64,000 bases of DNA from Notospermus geniculatus (lineage: Eukaryota > Nemertea > Pilidiophora > Heteronemertea > Lineidae). Of the stretch, positions 42,260 through 52,330 are shown piece after piece; the stretch's first letter is position 1, and each line of letters opens with the position of its first letter. The stretch is from assembly GCA_002633025.1 (NCBI GenBank), contig NMRB01000468.1, forward strand, positions 177,177-241,176, read 5' to 3'. The translations under genes were made by a program, and so were the position numbers. The notes beneath the pieces are model-generated. The model was not told the origin of the DNA. It worked only from the letters and a program-made list of their open reading frames with translations, and searched no databases.

Positions 42260-42888
42260 TTAGGCCTTCACAAGCAAATACATAACGGGTCACCGTCGCT
42301 GAAGTACATTGGACTATGAATCAACTCCGTGAAGTCGGCGTCCAGATTTTGATCACATGTCGGACGCCTTTGGTCCTGCGTTGAAGTATGAACTAGGCTT
42401 ATTGCAGTGGCTGATTCTGACTTCTGTTATGCAGTGTATGAAGGCCTAGGCATCATTCTTCCAACAGTTTCAACAACACTGGTAGATTTCAGGGAGAGAG
42501 GATTCAGGATTCCACAGCACGACACCGACATCATCGGGTGTGGTGACCGGGTGTGTCTAAAACCTGGAATAGCTGTTAATGCATCTGATCTCCATGTGAA
42601 TGGCGACGAGTCAAGACGAGGATTAACGTTGTCGTTGACAAGAGATGGAACAACGGATGGGATGGTGTTTGAACGAGTTTATTAGGTAAAGTTAGCGGAC
42701 TTCATCGGATTCGACGCTGTTTACCAGATTGATCATTTTGTGGTAAACGTCTGTTTGCTCTCATCAAGCTGATGGGAAGTCTGTCGTCTGCTCGTGGTTT
42801 CTGTGTAATGAGTTTCCTGTCTCTGTTTATGATAACTTTTTTCTTTATNTTGTAAGAGAAAGTTACTGAGATACTTTAAGTTGCCCAA
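42260..42888. other. No supported gene; one N at 42849
   Basis: Holds a plus-strand frame (42407-42685) of 92 codons ending VFERVY with normal amino-acid composition and no known motif. Chance cannot be excluded. The single N at 42849 is not flanked by an obvious duplication. Confidence 0.35.
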
Positions 42889-43039
42889 AGGGGCCCATAG
42901 ACAGTCAATATCATTGCACAGTATGGGGCACAAAATATGGGCATGTGCTTCTGACATGATGAGTGGAAGAAAGATTGACAATATTATTGCCCATTTTGAT
43001 CCTCATATTGTGCAATAATATTGCACGTGTATGGGCACT
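42889..43039. mobile_element. PIF/Harbinger-like MITE (CCCATACAC family), copy 2
   Basis: The left end AGGGGCCCATAGACAG and right end GTGTATGGGCACT are degraded inverses. The internal CAATATTATTGCCC and ATTGTGCAATAATATTGC arms match 21221-21360. Confidence 0.8.
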
Positions 43040-43683
43040 TTAGATTATGCGGCACAATTTTGTGAGTTCATGAAACGCCACCGGTCAGGTAGAGCTGATG
43101 CCCATATTGTGGCTGTACAGGACGATGGTCCTTTGGGTTCGGGGCAAAACAACTCTTTCTGTCATTTGTTACCTTTTTTGCCATACAGCCAAATTCTGCA
43201 TGAAAACACGTTTTTAATAGGTGACTGAGGCAGGCCCCTGCTCATGACCCTATGCTAGCTATGGCATACTGCAGAAACTTTATTGCCTCATAATTCACTC
43301 ATAACTTTCATTGTAGGGTGCACGGAAAAATTTGACACTGAAATGCATGAAGGACACAATTACCATAAAGAAGAGAGGAATTCTTTAAGAATTCTTACGA
43401 ATCATGTAATTATGCTTCCACATCCCGATTTGAAAAGAAAATAGAGTTTTCATGGCTCAGCGCGGAGTCTAAAACGTAATTTCGTCCTCATCAAAACAAT
43501 ACATCAAGTGTTGAGCCACTCATTATCCCAGCGTGCGGCGTTATTGTCTGCTGCCGTAATTATGCTAAATTGTGATTGGTCCTCGGTGTTGAGTAGCACT
43601 GCGCACTCCATATACAATTTCAATCCAATAAAAATTGAAATTATTCAACTGGCGAATGTGCTTCAGTTGTTTCATTGGTTTTG
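43040..43683. other. No gene seen
   Basis: Unique AT-rich sequence. Confidence 0.4.
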
Positions 43684-43776
43684 ATGGTGTTATTGTTTTG
43701 GGACAGTGTTATTGTTTTGGGACAGTGTTATTGTTTTGGGACAGCGTTATTGTTTCGTGGCTGTGTTATTGTTTTG
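43684..43776 (+). repeat. About 20-bp tandem repeat, five copies
   Basis: The unit is GTGTTATTGTTTTGGGACA, with the fourth unit diverged. Each unit holds TATTGTTTT, similar to SOX and forkhead sites. Confidence 0.9.
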
Positions 43777-43968
43777 GTTTGATATCCATTGTCTGATTGA
43801 GGGGTTAGGGTACATCATCCAAGGATTTGAATTTCATGAGTTTCTTAGCAGCATTTTATGAATGAGGTAACTCAGTGGGTGAGATAACATGAATCAGTTC
43901 CTGTTAAAAACATGCTGGTTGTAGTGAAATCAAGTTGGCCCTGGTTTTCCAGAGGAATGATCTTTTTA

Positions 43969-44135
43969 AGACCCTTTCACACCAGGCCTACGTAGAGTTG
44001 CATAGTGCGGCGTACTGACTGCCCCGACTACTTTTGCTCAGTGTGGGTTCAGGGACTACGCCGATCCTGCGTGTGGCAACATTTTTTGGTACGCCACACA
44101 ACGCAACTCTACACAGGTCCGGTGTAAAAGGGGCT
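43969..44135. mobile_element. PIF/Harbinger-like MITE, CCCTTTCACACC family
   Basis: The left end AGACCCTTTCACACCAGG and right end reversed AGCCCCTTTTACACCGG, then both arms have TAGAGTTGC. TTA lies on both sides (43966-43968 and 44136-44138). Non-coding. Confidence 0.88.
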
Positions 44136-44163
44136 TTACTGGCATTTTATTGGATTTTTTCAT

Positions 44164-44262
44164 AAGGGCCGAAGCCAAAGCATTCTTGGCCCTGGTAAGG
44201 CAGAAGAGGCCATCTCACACTACTCATGTTCCTCACTTGGATAGGGTATTTTACTATCATAA
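44164..44262 (-). mobile_element. SINE family A, 3' fragment
   Basis: In inverse: CATAAGGGCCGAAGCCAAAG, CATTCTTGGCCCTGGTAAGG, CTACTCATGTTCCTCACTTG. The head and most of the body are missing. Confidence 0.8.
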
Positions 44263-45625
44263 CTTGTACCTTATCCATGACTGAAAATATCCCGAGCCCA
44301 AGAAATTCATTCATGTCAATTTTCATTCATTCATTATTTCACACCCTCTTCCAATGAACTTATTGGCCTTTTTATTTCCTGTCCAAAGGAAATATTGTTC
44401 ATCGGACGAGATTTCACCTTCAAAGGCAAGATTAGACCTACGACCCACGAGATTAGACCAACAGCCCATGGTGTCCATCCAGGAGAGCAGACGACATCCG
44501 TATGCCAAGCTGGTTTCCTCCGCTTCATTAAACACGGCTTGCCGATCTGGATGACCACTGACAACGGCCATCGTGGACTCGTGGCGGCCATTGTTTGACG
44601 ATAACGACCTATTCTCCACGATTCATAACGCAGAAGTTCAAAGCCGCACAAACGGACATCGGCTTTCCTTCACGGTTTTAGTGGTGCGCACGGCATTGTT
44701 TTCGCAGATGATATTAAGACCAGATTGACGGGCGTATAATTCAGACATTTCACACAGAACATCCGAAAGCTTTTGTCGCCAGATTTTAATATTCTAATGT
44801 TTGAATCACCAGGCGTAAAAGATTCTCCCCACATTCATTGATAAAGTGCCGTCTCTGACCGCTCGTGCTCAGAAACTTCAGAACTTATTCATTCCTACTT
44901 CGCCAATCCAACCAATGACAAAAGTCACAAATTCATAATGGCATCCAGTCTTCCTTCCGCTAACACGACTAACGCATCTCCTCAACGTAGACTACCGATC
45001 CCAATAAAACATCCACCATTGTTTTGCCTGTCTTTACCATACAGATAAACCTGGAGACGAAATCAGGCAATAAAGTCTGAGAGATGAAAATCTTGTTTTC
45101 CTGCACGATTCTATAGGTGCGTACAAAGGTTGACTGCGTCTGAATAGCCGGGATGGCAGCGAGTGCACGGAAGCCACGAGATTGAGCTGACGTTTTATTC
45201 CTCGTTACGGATCATTACACAATATCGTGCGCTGCTTTGAAGGCTCGTAAGCCATTTTGAATGATGTTAAAAGAACGCTGATCCCGAGATGTCACGGTGA
45301 AAATCGTGAGAGCACTTACGGGAAATCAGACCCGAATCAAAAGAATATTAATCACACGTATATTTAGGAGACGTTTCTCGGTTCTTTTGCAAATTTACGA
45401 TTTCTGATGACGAGGAAGTCAATACAGAAATCTCACATCAAGGAATATCCACTTCTGATTTCATTTCCTCAGTTTGGTTATTATGAACTTGTAAACTTGA
45501 AGATAGGGTCACGAAAATATAGCAAATGTAGTGGCTGTAAAAAATATATGATATGTTGACAGGTTGAGTGGTGTGGCAGGAAAAATGATCCCAGAGAGAA
45601 ATGTCCAGGGAAGATGAAGACAGGG
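44263..45625. other. Low-repeat block, no supported gene
   Basis: 44323-44651 is open in two minus-strand and two plus-strand frames at once, a sign of low stop-codon content and not of coding. A strong GTAAGTG donor-like word on the minus strand near 45317 has no convincing exon before it. Confidence 0.4.
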
Positions 45626-45864
45626 GGTCATATGAATAAAGACTAGTAAATGCTTTTACTTGAATTTTGCAATACAAATGCACTACGCAATGCTGTAAAA
45701 ATTTGAAGTATAAGCATTTGCTAGTCTTTGGCTAATATTCATAAAAGCTAGCAAATGCTTTTACTTCAAGTTTTGCAGTACATTTACATTGGACCTCGCT
45801 GTGCAAATCTTAAGTATAAGCATTTGCTAACTTTTATGAATACCAGTCTTTATTCATATGACCA
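45626..45864. mobile_element. Foldback MITE (GGTCATATG family) containing a second foldback
   Basis: The outer arms are GGTCATATGAATAAAGAC ... and ... TCTTTATTCATATGACC. The right arm is split after AGTCTTT by the element at 45730-45845, and AGTCTTT is repeated on its far side. Confidence 0.88.
45730..45845. mobile_element. Foldback MITE (TTCATAAAAG family) nested in the right arm
   Basis: The left arm GGCTAATATTCATAAAAGC and right arm CTTTTATGAATACCAG enclose the shared AGCAAATGCTTTTACTT / AAGTATAAGCATTTGCT arms. It is flanked by AGTCTTT repeats, a likely 5-7-bp target duplication. Confidence 0.85.
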
Positions 45865-46319
45865 TTGAAGTGGGGAATAGCCGTGTCTTTGAGGAGTCAG
45901 CAAATGGTGATACTCATTGGTTTGGCCCTGAAGCCCTCAAAACTGACCATGATCTCATTCATCCCCCTCATTGTGTCCTCACACATCAGTCTCCCATCTG
46001 ACAGTCATATCATAACAATACAAGCCGCAATCCTTTGCTGCGGTGTGAGAGAGCAAGATGGCATTGTCTAAGACCCGGAAACGACGCACCCCTGGAGGCA
46101 AGGCAAGGAAGTCACACTAAATTTCCTCCTGGAGTGGTCCTGGTGAATTCTAAAGGGCTAACTGGACTACGGCTATAATCACTAGATTAGTCCTTTAAAT
46201 CATCAGTCATGCCATCAGTGATGGCCTCAACAAATGAACCATTTTCACAAATTCTGAATGGATACCGGTAGTGAGAATTCATGTGATGCCCGAGACAGCC
46301 AATAAACATTGTCTTGTAG
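45865..46319. other. No gene seen
   Basis: Unique sequence. Confidence 0.4.
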
Positions 46320-46855
46320 AGGTACCAATGAATACACTAATGAGTATGAATACACTAATGCTATGAATACACTAATGCATATGATTACACTAATGAGTAT
46401 GAATACACTAATGCATATGAATACACTAATGCATATGAATACACTAATGTGTATGAATACACTAATGCATATGAATACACTAATGCGTATGAATATACTA
46501 ACGCGTATGAATACAGTAATGCGTATGAATACACTAATGCGTATGAATACACTAATGCCTATGAATACACTAATGCATATGAATACACTAATGCGTAGGA
46601 ATACACTAATGAGTATGAATACACTAATGCGTATGAATACACATACATTAATGAGTATGAATTATGTAATGAGTATGAATTATGTAATGAGTATGAATTA
46701 TGTAATGAGTATGAACACTCTAATGAGTATGAACGCTATGAACACTCTAATGAGTATGAACACTCTAATGAGTATGGACACTCAAATGAGTATGAACACT
46801 CTAATGAGTATGAACACTCTAATGAGTATGAATACTACTGAATATGAATGATACT
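46320..46855 (+). repeat. 18-bp minisatellite, about 28 copies, open in frame
   Basis: The unit is AATACACTAATGCATATG with variants (GAGTATG, GCGTATG). In the last third it is AACACTCTAATGAGTATG, and AATTATGTAATGAGTATG in between. Because 18 is a multiple of 3 and the units lack stops in one frame, a 180-codon frame of MNTLM-x repeats results. The array shows at least three unit types in blocks, typical of minisatellite turnover. It has no start context or splice sites that I trust. Confidence 0.95.
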
Positions 46856-47591
46856 GAGTATAAACCATGACGTTTGGCCATTTTCACCTCACGGTCAGGA
46901 TTATTTACATAATAACCATAGCCTAACAGATTTTCCTCGCAAGTTGAAATTTTCTAACACAACTCTACTTCTGACTCATGACACACCAAATGTAAATCTT
47001 GAAAATCTCGCTTCAGCGAGCACGGAGAAGAGATCATGAATTGATCATCATTATTGATGATAACGTACAGACATGCAAAGAAACCATCAGATACACCTGA
47101 TATTCTGCCAACTACATTGACTTGGATTCGTGTCCGTCTGTCCGTCATAATACATTGGATACCGTGACCAATTCGTGATGGTATGAAATCTTCACTGACA
47201 TTGGTATCACACACAACATGCAAGACTTGATCAGATACACCTCAGAGACCATTTCAGCCTAAGTTGGTCCACTGACGTACACATTCATGCATGTAATATT
47301 TGATTTCATATGGAAAATATTGGCATACCTGAGTTGGAATTGCTGTGTGAAGATCATGCACATCTCTGTTGGGTTTAAGACTCATGGGAGTGAAAATAAC
47401 GTCTTAATTAGATCAGAATGGATCTAATTAATGATGTGAGGTCTCTATCCTTATTGTCCTCTGAGAATAGGAGAGGTTCAATTATTGTGGAGATTTTACT
47501 GGTTAGTCATGAGATATTACAATATGTTCAAAATTTGTTGGTGTCGGTTCGGTGTAAAATTCAGGAGCCGGTATTGCCACTTTTTCTCGAC
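46856..47591. other. No gene seen
   Basis: Unique AT-rich sequence. Confidence 0.4.
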
Positions 47592-47676
47592 AGCCGGGGC
47601 ATCAACCGGGCATCAACCGGGCATCAGCCGGGCATCAGCCGGGCATCAACCGGGCATCAGCCGGGCATCAACCAAC
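47592..47676 (+). repeat. 11-bp GC-rich tandem repeat, about eight copies
   Basis: The unit GCATCAACCGG alternates irregularly with GCATCAGCCGG. Since 11 is not a multiple of 3, all three frames read through related peptides. Confidence 0.92.
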
Positions 47677-48778
47677 GCCGGGGGCGCCACTTTCCAACCC
47701 CTGGGACTAACTATGTTGTAGGCGAATGGACCCAATGTACTACGGTACGTACATTTTATAATGTTTTTTTTGGTATTTCGTATTGCTGCTGCTCGGTGGT
47801 TCCCTCTACTTCGGCAGTCAAAATACCAGTAAGACTTTGCATACATTGCTCCTTTAAATGCTGTGATGGATGTGCCTTATTTTCAACTGTTCCGTGATAT
47901 TTTCGAATTGAATCTTTATAGATTTCCCCCAGTGACAGTCTCTTCCGTCACATCTGACCCCACCCTAACCCGGGCCTCCGCCCATCGGGAGGAATCCCCG
48001 CCAAGTTTATCTATTAATGAAAGAGAGAACACGATCTGAGTGAAACCTCAGAAATACCTCTGCCTCGATTGTCTTAAGTGACAGCAATCAGTGAATCTAA
48101 TCCCACACCTTCCACGCCATCAACCACAAATATGTCTTCCCCAGATTACCGAACCAAAAATTAAGTTAGCATCCTGTAAGACAGTATTCCATCAAGGCGT
48201 CGGAACATAATAAATCGCCATCCGTAGGGTTTCACGCGATAACGCTGAATTTATCGCAGGACAACGAGATGATTAAGAGGATGTGTTTGTGTTTGGTTAG
48301 TGATCAATTATAACGGTGGGTAGGTGGGGCCTGGATGATAATCAATTCGGACTTCATTGGCTTCTGTAGATGTGGAGATTTCTCCAGGTGGTCAAGTGAT
48401 CAGACAGCAACAATAAATGACGGTCTTCAATAATTACACTGTCACTGTATATTCAATCGTAGGCCTACATTCTGCCATTGTATACCCAATTGAATGTACT
48501 GCCATTAGGCTTCCTTTACATGGAAGTATACAGTATACGAAAACGGCTGTTAACAAAGGCTTCCCGAGGATTGACGACCGTGAACCAGTCTACTGCAGTC
48601 TCGGTTGGTGCATAAAGCAAGCGTCAACGTCGGAGCAGGTTCTATGTTAACCACTTAAATATCGGTAGTATTACAATAAGACAATAAACCAAAAATAAAT
48701 TGATGCAAATCATGCCCATATCGATGATTTCATTTCGTTTCATTCCGGGTTTTATCACTAACCTGTTAAGTGAACGAA
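47677..48778. other. No gene seen
   Basis: Unique sequence, CpG-containing in places, without supported genes. Confidence 0.4.
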
Positions 48779-48860
48779 ATGCCTGTGAAAACTGCACCTC
48801 TTACCGCAAACTGCGGCGTAGACTGCTGTTTTTGGAAACGGGCCTTGATTCCTCAAGATA
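48779..48860 (+). repeat. Dispersed TE fragment shared with 17720-17795
   Basis: AATGCCTGTGAAAACTGC, CCTCTTACCGCAAACTGC and GGAAACGGGCCTTGAT match in order the outer part of the SINE-like block at 17720. Confidence 0.65.
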
Positions 48861-49874
48861 TCTCGGAGTATTTCAACCTCGCGTCGTTCCCTAACCGCTA
48901 CATCAAAACACGGGGCAGCAAATCGATCTGCCGGCAATGATATGATGTTTTACTCATCCAATAAAGACAAATAATGAGTAAGAAAATATTGCGGCTTTTA
49001 CAATATTTGTTCATCTCACCGCCAAGAATATTTGGCTGTCGATCTACCGGCAATGACGTTAATCGAGATGCGCGACATCGGTCGTTATCTGTTTACATTC
49101 ATCGCAAACAAACAGACGAGCGATTCCGAGATGTTTACATTGTCCTCCATGCTAATTAGTGTTGGCGTCAATTTAATCTTAACTTGCCCAAATCACCAGT
49201 GTAAACTCCAGATCTAACTGTACAGAAATGTACACGTGACTTTGTCAACTTGGCTTGAAATCGACATAAATTACTGTTTGTTCTTGTTTCCAATCATTTG
49301 CATTTTGGATGAAACCATCAATATAATTTTAGGAGATAATCGCGTTTGCGGAGTGATATGTCAGTGGCGATGAGTTATGGGTCTTCGTCACCGATCCTGG
49401 AGTGGACCGCATCCAGTTCGGACAAAGACAGAGTCTGATAAGACGAGACAGGACAGGAAACCAGTGATATTGATGGCCTAAATCATTCATGAGATGAACC
49501 GAACCTTGTGAAATTAACTCATTGCGGACATCAGACCAAGATGGCAATTCCACTCGATGACTCTGCTGGGAAATTGATCGTTTTCCTCACCGTCTCGGAA
49601 ATGGTGTTTTACAACCACACTGGACTTTTAGACCCATAGAATACTTTCACGGGCGATAGGGGTTAGATATGATTGATGATCGCAGACTCTCCAGTAAGGG
49701 CACTTTAAACTTCCCCAAATTGTGTAATGCCAAGAGTTCACAAAGAAGTTGCCGTAGATCTCAAAGGCCTGTGACCAAAACGACAATGACAAGAGGCCCA
49801 TGGGCCTTACGCTCAGCTGACCATGACCCCTTGAGGTACAGTGAGAACGAGAAAAAATTCGCTTTTAAATGGCC
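48861..49874. other. Low-repeat block, no gene seen
   Basis: Unique sequence with no repeats of the listed families. Confidence 0.4.
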
Positions 49875-50068
49875 ATGAAGGAAGCTTTCAGACAGAGAAA
49901 CTTTCCACTCTGTTCTCAAAGCACTTCACATTATCACCCCTGACATCTGAAATTAACGCTTGTGACCTAAGGAGCAGTGATAGATTGGCGACTGCCATTC
50001 TGCCAGGAATTGAACCAGTGACTTCTAAGTCTCGAGTCCAACGCTCAACCACTGCGCCACCCCATTCC
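49875..50068 (-). mobile_element. tRNA-derived SINE, family D, copy 2 (Ser-like head)
   Basis: The minus strand starts GGGGTGGCGCAGTGGTTGAG (A box), then GTTGGACTCGAGACTTAG, where CTCGAGA would be an anticodon loop with CGA (Ser), then TCACTGGTTCAATTCCTGG (B box). The 3' side has GGGGTGATAATGTGAAGTG then CTTTGAGAACAG. The head is well preserved, so this copy is fairly young. Confidence 0.8.
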
Positions 50069-50488
50069 CAACACACAAACTGACAACAATCTTGGAAAGC
50101 CTTCAATAGACAACATCATAAAACGATTACATCACACCACCTGCTGCGACGATGATGCCACTTTTAACCAAGGAATTACGATTGACTGAACAAATGTTTG
50201 AACATCTTCAAAATCACCCGTTTAAGCAACCTGCCATTCACCAGACATCAACTTTCACGCCAGTGGGAACGAAGTGGTCAAATGTTATTGTCATGAGACA
50301 AACATCATCGCTCACAACCAGCCGAAAGGTTCCCAGGACCGTGCAACATGACACTTGAGTTTCAGGGACCAAGTTCACGCGTTGGTAACCAAACGGTCGA
50401 AGGATATTCAGTCTTCATGCTGAACTGGAGACATGTTTCTAAAGGTCCCCTAAATCATCATCAGTATTGTATTGTATTTTTATTTTTC
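50069..50488. other. No gene seen
   Basis: Unique sequence. Confidence 0.4.
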
Positions 50489-50565
50489 TATCAGGGCCGA
50501 AGCCAAAGCATTATTGGCCCAGGTAAGTACGGAAGAGGTCATCACAAGTTATTCATGTTCCTCAC
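50489..50565 (-). mobile_element. SINE family A, 3' fragment
   Basis: TATCAGGGCCGAAGCCAAAG, ATTATTGGCCCAGGTAAG, GTTCCTCACT. It is cut short where the hairpin at 50566 begins, suggesting that the hairpin element inserted here. Confidence 0.8.
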
Positions 50566-50655
50566 TAAAGCCTGCCGCACACTGGAGCTATCTGCTGAGC
50601 AAAAAGTCATTCGAGACCGTTTGCTCAGCAGATAGCTCGTGTGTGCGCGTATTTT
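50566..50655. mobile_element. Hairpin, probable MITE
   Basis: GAGCTATCTGCTGAGCAAA (50585) is the exact inverse of TTTGCTCAGCAGATAGCTC (50620), extended outward by GCACACTG / GTGTGTGC. The left border TAAAGCCTGCC resembles other TAAAGCC-ended elements here. The right border is unclear. Confidence 0.65.
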
Positions 50656-50765
50656 GTGGCCTCACGAGGCTTCATTACACCCGCCTTTTTTGTAGTGTAA
50701 GCAGGAGAATTCCGGACTCGTTTGTAGTCTAAGTACAGCTATGGTCCCCATTCTCCTCTGAACTC

Positions 50766-51148
50766 AATGAGGAACCGGACGAACTAACGTCACGACGTGG
50801 CGCTGCGATCGATGAGACCGAAGTTTCTTTTTTCAACGTGATTTCAAGTCATTTTCATTAACTTCTGGCGTGAAATAAACCCTATTTTTTCGGTCGCATG
50901 ACATTAAAATTTACACCATCTTGTCGCGGATGAAAATTTCTGCAATTTCTTTGCTTTTTTTCTTAAAATAAAGAGGTAGGATGGCGATAACGGCAACGTC
51001 TTTATCTTATTTTTTCCTGTAGAAAAATGTACAGCAGATTTTTTTCATGACGCAACGTCAGCACATAAAACGACGTCAATGACGTCGGTTCGGTCTCATC
51101 GATCGCTGCGCCGACCTGTCGGGATAAACGGCACGCCGGTTCCTCATT
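50766..51148. mobile_element. MITE with AATGAGGA-type ends, copy 2
   Basis: The ends AATGAGGAACCGG and its inverse CCGGTTCCTCATT are intact. Inside, GACGTCAATGACGTCGG and ATCGATCGCTGCGCCGAC near the right, with an inverse GGCGCTGCGATCGATGAGAC near the left, match 10163-10525 read in the other direction. Confidence 0.85.
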
Positions 51149-51600
51149 CATCCGACCTAACACCCAAGGCCCACGCAATCCTCAAACGTACCTGCCCACA
51201 GGAATTAATCCTGGGATGATATTTTGCATGTCGATCAAGGCAGACGTCCACACAAATTCATCCCCACCCACTCATGCTAGCTCATCCTCCCACAACAGGG
51301 GCTTTTAACCGAAGAAGAGCAAGACCCAAGCCCTGCTATGGGAGGATGCAATAGCCAGCTAATTTCACTCACCAGGCACATGTTACAGCAACAGAATCTC
51401 CTCAGGTGTCTAGCCACCGTGCATAATGAAGAAGATGTCAACGAGGAGGTAACTTCCGGTAAATCTGGTCAGCCAGGTGGAAGTGAGATCAAAGTCATGA
51501 TGGAATACAATGTGATATTGTGGATGGTGTGCTGATAGAAAGGGTGATCAAGGAGGGAGAGGGTATTGTGAGGGGAAAATGAATTTGTAACGATGAAAGG
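51149..51600. other. No supported gene
   Basis: The minus strand has a consensus donor (GGGCAG|GTACGT near 51186) after an open stretch reading EFVWTSALIDMQNIIPGLIP, but upstream there is a stop and no pyrimidine tract. A plus-strand frame 51338-51535 has a possible donor (GAG|GTAACT). Neither is convincing. Confidence 0.3.
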
Positions 51601-51725
51601 AGATGGCGATTTCGCCTAGTGGTTAAGGCGTGCTGCCCCTGAGTGCTGGCGATTGATGCCTTATGCAAGGGTCTGTGGGTTCGAGTCCAGTAGGAAGCTA
51701 TGTCTTTCACCTTAGAAACCTGTTA
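51601..51725 (+). mobile_element. tRNA-derived SINE, family B, copy 2
   Basis: TTCGCCTAGTGGTTAAGGCG (A box), CTGCCCCTGAGTGCTGGCG, then CTGTGGGTTCGAGTCCAG (B box) and GGAAGCTATGTCTTTCACC. The boxes are close to consensus. The extra sequence between them suits a class-II (Leu/Ser) tRNA origin. Confidence 0.82.
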
Positions 51726-52074
51726 TTATTTCATGCCCTTTAAGATGAAAGGAGGAGGTTGAAGTAGCTGAGAGAAGACGAGCCAGGATGGGATGATAAA
51801 GCCTAGTGCGCTGCTAACTGTCTTTAGTTTCTTTATCCTATAAGGACTCCATGCTCTTTTGGTTGCTCGCTTCAGCTACGTCAGCCGCTCAGTGCGACAA
51901 GACCACCTCTCCAGCACAGCCTCATATGCCAGGGCAGAGGACCCTAGTAGCTGGCATGGCTGGTATTGTAGCAACCCTCTGGCATCATTACCAAACGTTC
52001 TACAGGTCAAGCAAAGAAAGGCCTGGACGAATTCTCCAAAGATCACCTTCTACTGGGTCAGCAGTTGTCAGATC
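51726..52074. other. No gene seen
   Basis: Unique sequence. The plus-strand open frames run into the next array. Confidence 0.4.
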
Positions 52075-52330
52075 TGGCTTGGCAGTTGTGGAAGCACCCG
52101 AAGTCTGTCAGCTTCGATCAGCATTTTGGAGATCGAAAGTCTACTAGCATCGGCCAGCATTTTGGAAGCATCGAAAGTCTACTAGCTTTGGCCAGCATTG
52201 TGGAATCATCGAAAGTCTACTGGCATCGGCCAGCATTTTGGAAGCATCGAAAGTCTACTAGCTTTGGCCAGCATTGTGGAATCATCGAAAGTCTACTAGC
52301 ATCGGCCAGCATTTTGGAAGCATCTAGCCT
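52075..52330 (+). repeat. About 37-bp tandem repeat with a 75-bp higher order
   Basis: Units such as GGCCAGCATTTTGGAAGC, ATCGAAAGTCTACTAGC alternate with GGCCAGCATTGTGGAATC, ATCGAAAGTCTACTAGC. The alternation gives a two-unit higher-order repeat. The open frames across it are by-products. Confidence 0.9.

Noticed and set aside
42407-42685. 92-codon plus-strand frame ending VFERVY
   Set aside because: Plausible composition, but many frames of this length are expected by chance; no splice context or known domain.
43684-43776. Telomere-like or centromeric satellite
   Set aside because: Only five 20-bp units with no extended array.
46309-46851. 180-residue MNTLM-repeat protein
   Set aside because: By-product of an 18-bp minisatellite with no splice sites or flanking coding sequence.
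51149-51300. Possible minus-strand exon EFVWTSALIDMQNIIPGLIP with a consensus donor
   Set aside because: There is an in-frame stop just upstream and a purine-rich region where an acceptor tract should be, and the peptide matches nothing I know.
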